NCBI GenBank assembly: GCA_030765065.1 | Contig: CM060977.1 | Span: 126,112,295-126,176,294 of the forward strand | Direction of reading: 5' to 3' | Length of the DNA stretch: 64,000 nt | Origin: Deroplatys truncata | Taxonomy: Eukaryota; Arthropoda; Insecta; Mantodea; Mantidae | Shown: piece after piece, positions 12,303 to 26,700 of the stretch | Numbering within the stretch: the first letter of the stretch is position 1 | Layout of the letters: every line of letters begins with the position of its first letter | Translations under genes and position numbers: made by a program | The notes under the pieces: generated by a model | Told to the model about the DNA's origin: nothing | What the model saw: only the letters and a program-made list of their open reading frames with translations | Database searches by the model: none

Positions 12303-15300
12303 GATAAAAGATAAATTTGTGGGTAAAAAGAATCCCACTTGGAAAAATATTTATTTATTTATCTATTTATTTATTTATTTATTTATTTATTTATATAGAA
12401 TGTCCCAATGAGCTGATAGCTCTAAGGAGGGACTGTCCTTTACAATGGAACATGGCAGCTAAGCTACTATTATAAATGGAAAACAAACAAAAACTAGATT
12501 AAATTACTATAAATCTAAGTATACTACTAAACAAAAATTGGATATGATATGCAGGCTGACTTTTTATTTATGAACTCTTTGAAGTAAAGACCAATAGTAT
12601 AAGATGTAATAATATAAAATAATTAATTATTTTCATCTTAATGTAAAGAATTTATTCATTAGATACACTGATTTTTTCTCTCTTTTTTTCTCTCTCCAGA
12701 GAATTCGAAATAAGTTTAAAATACCTAACTCGACTATGGAAAAACTATATAAGAAATTGGTGCTGTATACATAGTAACTTATGTAACATATTTTATGAAA
12801 CTGGAAATGTGTCTAAAGATAAAAAACTGACATTAGTTTAGTGGTGCTTACCTGTAAGGCTTATCACGCTGTTTTCCTGCAAAATCTGACATTCTCCCTG
12901 CAGAATCAACTATACGAATGGCATTTACTTTTCTGGAGTCACTTTCTGCTATGAATAGGTCACCTGTTGGACTAAATGCCAAAGCAAGCACAGATCCCAA
13001 AACTGTTCCTGTAGCCTTTACACCTTCTTCACCCTCACTGTCCATCTATAACAGAATGATATTGCAATTCTCAAACCCATATTCCAAACATGAGATTTGT
13101 GAAAATTCTGAGGATTTAGAAAAGTATGAAACTGGAAACAACAAATATTCCTGCATTTCAGTATATTTTAATTCACTTCACAGTATATATAAACTTAGGT
13201 ACTGTTGCAATATGACCTCTTTTAGGGGGAGGGATTTTTCCTTTGGGTATATTATTCTATCATAGGCATAATTGGGAGTGCTACACAACCCAGTTGAAAA
13301 AAAAAAACAAAAACCTTGTTTTTAAGTATTTTAAGCTGAACTGCCTAGTAAGCAGCTGTTTAATAATGTGGTATTTTAATTTATTTCAAGACTATCATAT
13401 TCATTTTAATGAAACTTTTGTTACAAGTTACATCAACATAGATTTAGCAAAGAAATCCATATAAATGAATGTTAAATTTATCTAATAAAAAATATGCTAA
13501 ATGACTAAATGATGGCTTTTTTCCTTCTTTCTTTCTTTTACTCCATTGTTGTAAAAATCTCACTTACTTTCATAGAAGTATCGCCTTCTGATGCATTATC
13601 ACTGGTGTTGGACCCAAAATGCTGCTTTGTGTGCTGAGTGTGGTCACTAGTGCTGCTTCCAGTGTTTGCATGGCAGTGCAAAGGTGTGCCAGCAACAACT
13701 TTCACCTTAAGGTCATCTGTAAGCTTCAGAACTAGTCGATCATCTATGAAGTGCAAGCTGCCATCCAGTGGACTTAGGGATAGGCCAGTGGGCCATTGCA
13801 GCTGGGCCTGTAAATGATCAATAAATAATTATTTTACTAGTGACTGTGGAAAATGGTAGGAGAACATTTCAGCTTAGCTTCAAGAAGTGACTCTTAAAAA
13901 TCTGTGCAGTAATGCTGCATCTTATATTTTATTAGGTATTTATACATATGAAAAACTCCATTGTAATTATTATAGGCAAGAATGGTGATAACTTAAAACC
14001 TGTGTTATAGGAGATTAAGAATGCTTTTAATGAAGGGACAAGGTGCATACATACACTATGTGATCAAAAGTATCTGGACACCCCACAAACATATGTTTTT
14101 CATCTTAGGTACATTGTGCTACCACCTACTGTCTGGTACTCACTATTTGCAACCTCAATAGTCATTAGACATTGTGAAACAGCAGAATGGGATGCTCCGT
14201 GGAACTCACAGACTTTGAACATGGTCAGGTGATTGGGTGTCACTTGTGTGAGGAGTCTGTATGCGAGATTTCCACATTCCTAAACATCCCTAGGTCCACT
14301 GTTTCTGATGTGATAGTGAAGTGGAAACGTGAAGAAACATGTACATCACAAAAGTGTACAGGCCGACCTCATCTGTTGACTGACAGAGACCGCCGACATT
14401 TGAAGAGGGTCGTAAAGAGTAATAGGCAGACATCTATCCAGATCATCACACAGGAATTCCAAACTGCATCAGGATCCACTGCAAGTACTATGACAGTTAG
14501 GCGTGAGGTGAAAAACCTTGGATTCCATGGTCGAGCGGCTGCTCATAAGCCACACATCATGCAGGAAAATGCCAAACGGTGCCTCGCTTGGTGTAAGGAG
14601 CATCAACATTACACGACTGAACAGTGGCAAAACGTTGTTTGGAGTGACGAATCATGGTACACAATGTGGCGATCCAATGCCACATTGTGTACCACAATGC
14701 CACAATGTGGCAGGGTGTGGGTATGGTGAATGCTCGGTGAACGTCATCTGCCAGCGTGTGTAGTGCCAACAGTGAAATTTGGAGGTGGTGGTGTTATGAT
14801 GTGGTCGTGTTTTTCCTGGAGGGGGCTTGCACCCCTTGTTGTTTTGCATGGCATGATCACAGCGCAGACCTACATTGATATTTTAAGCACCTTTCTGCTT
14901 CCCACTGTTGAAGAGCAATTCAGGTATGGTGATTGCATCTTTCAACATGATCGAGTACCTGTTCATACTGCACGGGCTGTGGCAGAGTGGTTACACGACA
15001 ATAATGTCCCTGTGATGGACTGGCCTACACAGAGTCCTGACTTGAATCATATAGAACACCTTTGGGATGTTTTGGAATGCTGACTTCGTGCCAGGTCTCA
15101 TTGATACCTCTCCTCAGTTCTGCACTCCATGAAGAATGGGCTGCCATTCCGCAAGAAACCTTCCAGCACCTGATTGAAAGTATGCCTACGAGAGTGAACG
15201 CTGTCATCAAGGCTAAGGGTGGGCCAATACCATATTGACTTTCAGCATTACCGATGGAGGGCTCCACAAACTTGTACGTCATTTTCAGCCAGGTGTCCGG

Positions 15301-18300
15301 ATACCTTTGATCACGTAGGTACATAGTATGTGTGCACACTTTTTCTGAAAATGCTCCTTTTTGGATTCAGAGGCATCAACTTTTTAGGTGATAGGAATGC
15401 TTACAAGGTTCAAAAAGAATTAGAGACTATAATCCCCTGCACCAATACACTATACCACAAAATAGAATGTATATGGAGTACAAGGTGATGTTATAAAGAG
15501 AGATGATTTTCAAAGATGACTGAGTTTTTGGAAGATAAATCTGTATATGATTGAGTGCATATTTTCCTTTTAGCACCATACAATATAGTGAAAAAATAGC
15601 TGCAGAAAATGCATATTGCTACAAATGCACCTGCTGAGCTACTTCAAACACAGACGCATGTCCTGTGGTCAGTTGCTTTAAAGTATTCAGGTGCAAAAAC
15701 CATATACAATAGGGACATTTTTACAAGGCGTAAAACTAAGGTTTTATTTGTGAGCAGGAATGTTTGTGAAGCAAAGGCCATAGGCTGAGTTTCACAATCC
15801 TACAAGCAAAATAAAACCACTTTTAATGCATGTGGCATATACTATTTTTTAGACAGTGCTCCAATTTGTAAAATATCAATAACATTATATTGATTTCTGA
15901 AAATAACAGAAACCACATTTAGATTGCAGTTCTTGAAACAAGAGAAATGACATTAGAAAAGCTAGATGTCAGATGTTTAGTTGATTTGCTAGCAATAATT
16001 TTCAGTGAAATTATTTTCAAATGTTTTGCTTTACATCACCCAAGTAAGCAATTAAATGCTACATCATATTGCTTTCTGGATTTTTTGGGTAAGTACTTCT
16101 AGTGTTATTCTTTTTGCTGCTTCTCTAATTTCACTTGGCTCTTCCATTTCAGTTTCTTCTGAATTCATAATTTCTGCCAATTAATCTGTATGTAGGATAG
16201 ATAAAAGAGTAACATTTTAGATCAAAGAAAGCATAAGGCTGCTAATATAATGTATAGGTTAACTGTACAACAAATTGTGATAAATTGAGTTATGACAATG
16301 TATATTGGAACAGATAATGCAAGCACCATGAGAAATAATCATGTAAAAAGACATAAAACCTATTCAAACCAAGTTGAGTTATTAAAAATGTACAAATACA
16401 AAGGGTAATTGCCATATGATTGGATTTAAAACCAAAGTTGGTCACAACAAAGATTATCGCACTAGTGTAATAAACTAAAACTTTTAGCTCGTGTGCACTG
16501 TGTTAAAAGTTATACTTTTTGGCCATGCTGTTAATAAAGCTTTTACCATGTGTTGAAATTAAGGATATATTTTATTTTACACAATTCATAGACATAGCTA
16601 CAATGCAAGCACACATGAATATTGTTTTACTGCCAAGCTTGAGTTTTGTATTGTATGACAATATTTAAAATTCTCCTAGATAATTCTGCTGCCAAGTTGC
16701 TATGCATTAAGTAACTAAGGCAACTGTATCTCACTACTCAGAAATGAGGACTCTTGCACCACAAGCCTATACAAATCATATCAAGAAATATTTTCTGAAT
16801 AAAAAAACAGATTTCATTGAGTATCAGCAGCATTTTCAAAGGTGAATACTGTTATACACTTTTATTACCTGCTGAGCTGGAATTGCTCCATGGCAAGGAA
16901 TCGGTGTCCAGTGATTATGGTGCCCATGGTGTCCTACTAAAGTGTGTATAATGCCCTTTGGATCCACAGCACGGATGTTAGTGCCATCTGCTATATACAT
17001 TGTTTTGTCAGCAGCGATTGCCAATCCTATAACAACCACATCACCAAGTATAAATTTCCTATAGAGCTGGTTCTTCCGTTAATTTTTATGTTGGTGAATT
17101 ATCTAGATTTGTAACCAACCTATATGCTGCTTAGTTTGTTTTTTTGGTTTTTATAGGTGTTAAACAATATGTAGAAAGAAATTCTTTTTAATTTGGAAAA
17201 TCTGTATCATTGTCTACTAATGAAAGAAAAAAGGTAAACAGCACTTGTTACAAACTATCTGCTGGCCTTAAAATAGTAGATACGTGGTCTTTTCTTTTTA
17301 GAACTCCTTTTTTTCATTTTCCTCCTTGCTTTGGAAATGCAGGTAGCTTCTGGCACCAATTTAATTACATATTTCATAATAAGGGTAATTTATCATTCAA
17401 ATAAAATGTCGAACATATTAGGATAATTGTTTTTATACTTCCTTTACACTGCTGTTTGTATTGTACGCTATGCAATTTTCATGACATTGTAAAGTGCAAG
17501 CAAGGATGTTGCTTCACTCAGATAACAAAGTGGATAGGTACCAGCTACTGCATGAAAGTAAATAGAAGCCAACTATTAAGTTAATGATTAAATTCATCAG
17601 CAACTAAAATATGATACTTAAATATTCAGTAGATTTGTTTTTTGAGGTACAAAATAATTGATAATGACAACATATACAGTGTAGTAAAAGACTATTTACA
17701 CTTGGTAGAAGTGTTCTGTGAAACCACACACATGTTTTATCATCCAGTTTCTTTCCTAAAGCATATTTCTACACATAAATAGTGAAATAATATGCTCTAC
17801 CTTTAGGATGTGCAAGCTTGGCATCTCTTGCAGGTCCCTCATCTCCACAATGAGTCTCATCTCCTGGTATACATCTCTCACCAGAACCCACCACAGGTTC
17901 ACTATTGATTGCAGGCTCTTCTACTGGATCTACAGATAAAGCTCGCAATATTTGGTGCTTCTCTGGATTAGAAATATAAAGATGACCATCCGCAGGTGAC
18001 ACGCTTAGATAATATTGATATGAGACTTGAGTAGCACTGCAACAGGAAACATATATTGGTTTACTCTTTTCTGTAAATGTTTATGTTTATTTCTGTGTTT
18101 AACATGTCATTTAATTTATTTTTATGTGAATAATTATATTAATTGTATTTTACATTATGTCAAAATTTAAAATCATGAATATATGATATAACTCAAATAC
18201 TCAATGAATAAGAACACTTACACTTAATCACAGAAATGTACAGAATATGGGCAAATCAACTGAAATATTTACAGTTGTATTTAGTACTACTTGAGACATA

Positions 18301-20697
18301 TATCTCTAGCATTGTTTACTTGGGGCTAATGTAGCAACTATCCCTGTTCTGTATGCTGAGCACAGATTACTTGCATGTAAACATGATAACAGCACCCCAC
18401 CATGCCAGTGCTATTGCTAAATGTCCCAAGTAATACAAATGTTGTACATAGTATAATAAATTTCTAGTAGAAATGCCATATATAGTATTCCTAATTTTTT
18501 TCATTGTCACTTTCTGACCTTGATAAACTTCAGGGCTTCTTCCATAGCATGGTAGAAAATAGCTTCCTTAGCAGGCCGTTTAAGGTGGCAGGCATGGAAG
18601 AGTATGAGTATATTACAACAGGAGGAGCAAAGTATAGTAGTGACACCCGCTGACAGCTTCTCCATATTTAAATATCACAGTTACTCGCTAATGTGAAGAT
18701 ATTTAACAACTTGCCGAGTGCCAAAGCTTCCATTTCTCAGTGATATTTATGATTTCTGTAATTTATATTTGAGAAGTTGAGAAGCAAAGCAACAGAAGTG
18801 ATATTTAGTTAGTTTTGAAATAATGATTTTTAAGTCAGAAAGGAAGTAGGGAAATGATTCTATAAATGATTTTCATATTTTCTTTTGAGATTAAAATTAG
18901 CTAATGTCATTTATATTACTTTACTTTTTCAGCCCCTTATTTGTTATTCTATTATATTTGTATATTGAGTAGCTCAGAAAGATAAAGATGATCCTCTATA
19001 GTGATTTGGTTATAAAGTAGCATGTGAATCATTGTTGTTACAGTATAAATTCTGAAACAGTAGTGATTACTTTAAACATTACATTTTTGCTGATTACATT
19101 GTAATTCAAAGTTCAGTTTAGCATCTAACCTATGTGGTAACATAAGAGCACTAAATAAATGCTGAAACCAAAACATCAATAAACTTAGTGCTAAAATAAA
19201 CACACTTAGTACCTAACTCTGGGAAATGGTTAACATATCTCTTTTACTTCTACAATTAAATAGCTACCTAAGTTGTAATATTGTGTACACATTTCCCTCT
19301 GGTGTTATGCGACGGACAAGATTGAAATCTCCAACATACAGGCTTCCATCAGGACCACTTGTGAGAGCCACAGGTGTAAGTAGTCTGCTATCCTTAGCTG
19401 CACCATTACACTCTGTGGTACAAAGCAGGGCTCGCTGCAGTCCAGTACCCATGACCACTTTCACTGTGCGAGGATACTGCTTGAAGTGTAGTGTGGAGCC
19501 ATCTCCTTTTTGAAGTATGCCTGCAGAACAAGAGTCTTGCATAACAAACAAACAAACAAACAAACAAACATTTATTTAAATAAAATCCTTTGGTAACTGA
19601 AAGCCCGTGCTTACTTAATGACACAGCCATAGTGATAATTACTGATTAATTTATGCAATGTTTATTGGGGATTGAAGTTTCAAACATTGCTGTTGAAATG
19701 TATATTAAAAAATTAGTAAGTTTTTTAAATGATACTAACAACTACCGAGATGCAACAGGATCTTCTGCTTTTGTAGACAAGGCTCACATAAACTCAAATA
19801 ATTTTAATATCCTTGTAAGCTACATTTATATATTTCCTTTTCATCGTACTATCTCAATCTTCATGCACAGTGCAAATATGGGCAATCATGTAAAATGGCA
19901 TGAACTTTATCATTATTAACAAAATGCATAAAGCAGGTAGACTTGTTTACAGAAAATATTAATTTTACCTCAAGTACATTGCATTGCTTCAGAAGGCCTG
20001 TAATCCTTGCCTTCTTTTCAAGGCTTAGTATTTAATTACTTAATCTTATTTACAAGGTCATCATATTGCAATTTACTCATAATTACGTTATTTATACATG
20101 CAGAGAAATTATGCATGATAATTTCTCAGTTTTTCATACATTGTCTTGTACACAGAGAAACCACACACACAGCCAGACACAAAAAAGTTCTCAAACAGCT
20201 AGTAACATAAGAGAAACTGGTGATTATAAAATTTGTGGAAGGAGAGGAGGGATTCAACCCATGATTGTGCTTTTGAAAATTGCACATAATAGTATTCAAC
20301 CTTTACAGAGATATGTTAGTGAAGATCAATATTCACTACGAAATATTCATTATATTATAAAGGTTCACCTTCACTACTCATTCCGGTGAACATCAATCAT
20401 GACTGTAACAGTAAACAGTCGTTGACTTTCAACATATACACAACAATTTTTCTACACCATTTTTGGTTCAAAAAGGTATGAAAGTATTGATATGAGCATA
20501 TGATATACAGCATATCATGCATATCAGCCCCATTGAACAAGCTTATGATTTATTATCAAACAGGGATACATAGCATTGCAGATTACATACAAATCTTTTT
20601 ACATGAAGGAAAATGCTATTCAGTGCAAAACTTTTACCAGTTTTAAAATGCTATTGGGGAAACTATATAGGTATGTTGAGCATTATGTTATGAGTGT

Positions 20698-20775
<78 letters not shown>

Positions 20776-23700
20776 GTTGGTATGAATGGGTTAATTGTGA
20801 GATGAGATAAATGGGAATAAAGGAATGCACAGGCTTTCCTTCTCCTTCTCCTTCTCCTCCTCCTCCTCCTCCGTCAGGTGACATCATGGGATTGCTGGTT
20901 CTGATTGCCTATCCTTTTCAGGGTGAGACTGGACTTGGAGCTCTCAGACTGACATGAACTAGCTGAGTGTGACACTGAACTTTGACACAGTCATTGAATT
21001 TTTTTATTTAACTTGCAGTTATGAGGGTACAGAACACTATAATTAATCATTATCTCTCTTTTCATTCTTTTTGCTATTCCTTCAGATGATTAAAGGTGCC
21101 ATATGAAGTGTTTCGTTAATGTTAAGTACACCATTCAAAGTAGTGTAAGTCCAGATAGTCTCTCTTTTTAATGTATATGCATACAAGTTATGATCTTGGG
21201 TGAAGGTTAATGTATCAGTGGGTAGTTATTCTTGGTAATGTAAAGCAATGCTTGGAGTTTTGCTATTAACACTGTCACTTGTATACACTTATGCTTGTGT
21301 GGATATGCTTATGGCTATATTTAAGCATGTCAGCTGCAGGGGGCAGCAAAATTTTGTTACTGAAAAATTATTTTTTTAAGTATAATTTTAATGTGAATTG
21401 CATTAGCATTCAGGCATTCAATAATTTATTGACAAAGTGTTGGCAAATATTTCTACCTGGCATTAAACTCATATTTTACTATTAGTCCACCTGTATAACA
21501 TCTTTCATGTATGAGTGCATTAATCTCATAGGCTATGGTATGAGATAGCTCTCCACATAATTGCATAGCCTACGAGATCTCGAGTATGGTGTGTTGTTTA
21601 ATTCCTCATCCATTCATGGTATGTAATTCGAGTACTAACTGGTCACAGTGAAGTTGGTTCTGTATTTGATATAATTACAGTATGGTCAGTTTTCCATACT
21701 CTACATCACAGACTTTTTTTTTTTCAGTTCATGGTATCGGTATGGATGGATGATCTAGGTTAAGTGGTGTTGCATGTCAAAAGAAAGCTGAAGAGAAAAG
21801 ACAGAGGGATAGTAAACTTTTACAGAAAACACTTTGACTGGACTCATATTTTAGTGGTAAAAGTAAGAGTGAACCATGTAGCTCTGAACATTTAGGTGAA
21901 GTTGCAGTTCAAAACAGTAATAATGAGCAGTGTAGCTCTGAAAGTGCAGGTGAAATTAGAGTTCTAAGTGGTAAACAGGATGCAGAAGTTCCAACTTTCG
22001 GAGTTGTGGAAGGATGTCAAGAATCTACTCTCTCTAAAACAGAGGATTTTTCTTTTCCCTGTAATGACCCATTTTATTAGGGAAACACTGGCCATATACT
22101 GGATCATTTGGTTAAAAATGGTATTAATCAAAACAAAAATGCTCATTTTTCTATGTCCTTATGTTGATACACAATGGATCTCAGCGATTTTGCAGCAAAA
22201 ATATGTTTCAGAGGGTTTTGGTGAATGGGGAAATTATGAACTGTGAATATCTTGTATATTCTCCTAGCCAAGGATTGTTGTTTTGTGCATGTTGTAAATC
22301 ATTTGGAAGAAGAACCCAAATGCCTTAAAGAAGAAACAGCATCAGATTGCGTTGAGATCTAGAAGAAGAATGAAAATGTCATATTCTAAGATTATACAAA
22401 CTCTTCAGGATGAGTTACAGAACAGAGTTAATGTCTACAAAGAATATAACTTAAGATTTTCATTTCTCTCAAATACCACCAAATTAGAAGCTGTTAAAAT
22501 TTATGATGTTGCAGAGAAACTTAGAGCCATTTATAATTCTGACATAGAGAGCAACTTTGGTGAAGAATGTATACATTTTAAAACCTATCTGTTGTCTATA
22601 AAGAAAGATGGTGACAAGTTGTCCTCTCTTCTATTTCTCTGTACAATGTTGGTTTCAAACAAAATTGGTGATGTCTATACAAATGTGTACACAGCACACA
22701 AGATTTACAGCTGTACTCCAGTAACAAACTGTTCTGCTGAAAGGTCCTTTTCCGTTTTAAAACGGATTAAGAACTACCTATGGTCAGCAGAGAATCAAGA
22801 ACAATTGGTCAATCCTGGAGTACTAGCCATAGAATCAGACATGACAGTCACTCTGGATTTTGAGGAAGTGATAAATGAATTTGCAAATACAAAAGTGAGA
22901 GGGAAGTCATTTCTCCAAGTTTGCTAAGTTTTGGAAAAGGTCAATTAAATGGTATTGTATCATGTATTTTGGACTGACTAAATTTCACATTTAAGTGAAG
23001 TAATTTTTGTATAGGGTATTAAACTTTAGTGATTTTCTTTGTATTTTTACCATATAATGTGCCCAAGTTTGATGTTTCTGTGGCAATTTTTCAGTGAAAG
23101 GGGCTGCTGAACTATAGTAGTTATTTTAACATTTTTTAATATTTAACTTGCACATGTGCTTTGTATTATATGTTATTTAAATACTTCAATAAAGTTTCAA
23201 ATTGAAGTTAATGATTCCACACTTTATTGTTGGTAGCCGTAAACAAATAACAATGCTGTAGTTTAAGAAGGGGGACCTAAAATAAGTTACTGCACAGGGC
23301 CATCACACACTTTAAATATGGCTCTGCTTATGTACATTTTTGAAATTGTAAAAGTGAGTTGCAATTTCAGTTTTAGCAAAATTGTACCACATTTAAAGTT
23401 ATTATATTTCAGGTACTTGATTCATATTGAAGCTTTATAGATGTTTAATTGCATTTAAATCTGCAAGTTTTGTGAAACATTTAAGAGAATTAATTGTATT
23501 CAAATTTTAAGTTCTTACATCACTCCCCAATCACTGTCAGTATTTTTCATAAATTTGTCTAAAGAGAAATATATTAAGGAGGAATTTATACTGAACATAT
23601 CTCATCACTTCATTCTCTGACTCCTGTTGAGATACCAGAGTAATCCCTAATTTTAATATAAGAAAACTACTCACGCAACTGTTAGGTAAAGACAATTTAG

Positions 23701-26700
23701 GTTGGTTGTATCAGTTGTAGCAGCGCTGCGAGTTGTTAGGGTTAAAATTATTGCTACAACATACTGTACTGTATATTGTGATCAGTTAAAGAATAAAACA
23801 AGTGATGGTACATACATCATTAAAATGTCAGTCTCATTTAAAAGAAGGAAAAATATTAAAAGCTGTATTAAATTATAGCAACCTGCAAACCTATTTTTAG
23901 GTTGTCTTTTCACAGTTGAGACTATTATAACACTGCACAGCTGGTTGCACATAAAACTCATAAAATATATCTTTTAGAAAAGCATATGTTTTGCTAGGCT
24001 AACAGATGTTATTAAAAATGTGTAATTTTCTGATTTTTCAGTATTAGAAGATGTATAAAAATGAATCTGGCTAACTCTGCTTGAGATATTTCAAGCTTAT
24101 GCTAATTAATAGACCTCAAACTTTTCATTGCCTTGAGACCCAATGCATCATCTGTGCATGGACTACACCCTGCATATGACGTCATGTCCATCCCTCCAGT
24201 CTAGCTATATTGCTACAGGACAGGCACTCATGATCTACATGTACAGTAATCTGTCATTCGCTCTTAAAGCGTGCAGAGTTATAAGAGCTTTAATGTTTGT
24301 AATGCTTAGTTGTAACGTTTTCTGAATACAAAGAATTTCTAAGTGAAAAGCAGAGGAGTTTTTCCTCTGACACTTTATGAAACTATATCGTTATTTATTG
24401 TAATAGAATAGTGTAAATATAAATAAGTGGGTCATAAAAGGTAACTGTTTTATCGTTTGTATTCTATTAATATATTTATTAATGTTTTGTATCAGAATGT
24501 GGGACACTGAAATTATATTGCAGAAATGCTGACTCTCATGCAAATCAAGTAACAACTTTGCCCTTCACTGCATTGTACCTATACAATGAAATAAATGAGA
24601 CATTTCTCCCTAGCATTCCAAGTGCAGGTAACTTGAGAAAGTGTGCAATGAAGTCCAAGGTCTGCTAATTAAATTATAACTAAATTAAATATTTCTCATA
24701 ATTATAAAGAAATTTTATAAAGCTTTCAAAATTTGCAATTTATTATTATCACATTTAAATCAGATATTTGAGTCCAAATTAATATGAACAATAAAGAGCT
24801 CAAAACTGAGTTTCATTTTAGAAAACTGCTCTTAAGATTTTCCCACTATTTGTTTTATTATTTTGAAAATAAGTTTAGATCATAGTTTTTATTCTTTAAG
24901 AAGATAAATCTCCATACCTAACAAATTAATATTACCCAGATCAAAAAATTTGCAGTGTCTTGAATGTTTCCAAGTTACCTTCATGGAAGTTGTAATGATG
25001 ATGAATGTCCAGACTCCAGCCTCCTACATCTGAAATATCTACTTCATATCCTTGGAGTGTCGCAGTCTGTGTCTCCCACACAACGGAAGGACAGCTGGAA
25101 TACTGATAGCCAACAGAAATGCGAGCTTGGGCAATACCATATACCTGAAAGATGAAATATTTATGTGATTCAGTTCCATAGGTTTCTTATGTTCCTGCAA
25201 ATGTCTGCCTATCCATGAGCAATTCTGTGGTTTCTAATCAGTTGCCTTGGCTAAGAATATGGTAGAACCATATTGTTCAGAAATGAGATTTAAGAGCAAC
25301 AATTTTCTCAAGTTTTTATATATTATTGAAAAGTATCAAATAAGTTCTAAAATAACATTAATGAACATAGAATAAGATTATGTGAATGTTTAGAAAGAAT
25401 GTTCAGAATTAAATAGTTTAAATCGGCATTAAATTTTCATTATGCAGGAAAAGGAAATATTGAAAGATCTGAAGCAAGTTAGCACTAGGTATACAAAGAC
25501 AGAAGCATAAAATGAAGGAAGAGGAGGAGAAAGAAAAGCTTTGGGAATCAGTCAAAAACTACTTCGTTGCCATAAAATATTCAACTTCCTTTAGCTCAGT
25601 ACCTAAATATTAGAAGAAGTAGGTAAACCTGGAATAACGTTCTCATGTGGAATCAAACACAGTGAATTACATATAAATCACTAAAACATACACAAGGAGT
25701 CAGCTTACCACTCTTTTTTTGCTTTTGCTTACCAGTTTTCCTAGGGCTGTATTGTGTGCATTTGCCTGCATCATTAGCTTTGTGAACATCCAGGACTATT
25801 TCTGTTGTGGTTGGAGGTCTGTGTGGCTTTTTGTTTAGCTTAAAGAGGGAACTGAAAGCTTCTGGAGTTCATTAAGTGTGGTTCATATTTCCTGCTGTAG
25901 ATCATTTCCCAAATGTCTACAGCTAGTAATTTGAATTGTCTTGATTCCATGGATCTTACTGCTATGGATTTTTCTATTTATTTGTATTTATGTACTTTCA
26001 GTGTGTTTTGAATTGGATACCTAAATTTGTTTTTGTTTTTCATATGCATCTTTTATCACAATTGAAACAATTTATTTGGTAGATACCCAATTTTTTTTCT
26101 TTGATAGTTTGTGTTCTTTGATTTTATGAGATTTCTGATGTTGAAATTGTTTTATGGTGCCAAAGTGATTTTGAAATGTTTGCATCTATTTTGGCATTTG
26201 TAGAAAACTCTTGGATGTTATGTTAACTTTCTGAAAAGGTCTAAGACATGACAAAGATTTGTTGAAATGTATGGAGAAGTAAATGTAATTTTTCATTGTG
26301 TATTATACACAAAGGCATGAAGAGAAAAAGTATGGCAACAAAAATGGAATAATTTGGATGGGGAAATTTTAATTAGGAAAATTTTAACTGTAAAAGGAGA
26401 AAAAAAAAAGAAAAGAAAAAAGAGTATAGGAGATTATTTAGGTAAAGTGAGAGAGAAATGGGCAAGAATAGTAAAGAGGGAGCGTGAAAGAAGGGGATTG
26501 TTAGGGTGGTTAAATATAAATAGGGACAGATATGAAATATAATTGTAATGGTTGCCAGTACACAAATAACTTGGAGTTGTGTGTATTGGGACTAAATATA
26601 TTGAGACCAGCAACTTTATAAAGGCAATATTGAGAGTAGATAAGAGGATTTTTATTACTATTTTTAGTGAGAATAATTATTTGTATTAGGGGTTGTACAT

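Larger units (their letters stand above)
14054..15319 (+). mobile_element. Tc1 transposon, nearly full length
   Basis: The element is 1266 bp, flanked by TA (14052-14053 and 15320-15321). TIRs of about 28 bp begin CACTATGTGATCAAAAGTAT on the left; on the right, reverse-complemented, CCTACGTGATCAAAGGTATC. It holds a decayed DD34E transposase. Size, TIR and TA target are those of canonical Tc1. It sits in the intron between exons 8 and 7. Confidence 0.95.

Noticed and set aside
18309-18452. Small MITE with TTACTTGGG inverted ends
   Set aside because: The match is short and interrupted and no target duplication is visible.
20576-20887. Open frames on both strands across the (TG)n and TCC-rich tract
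   Set aside because: They consist of Val-Cys or Thr-His dipeptide repeats produced by the microsatellite, with no conserved flank.
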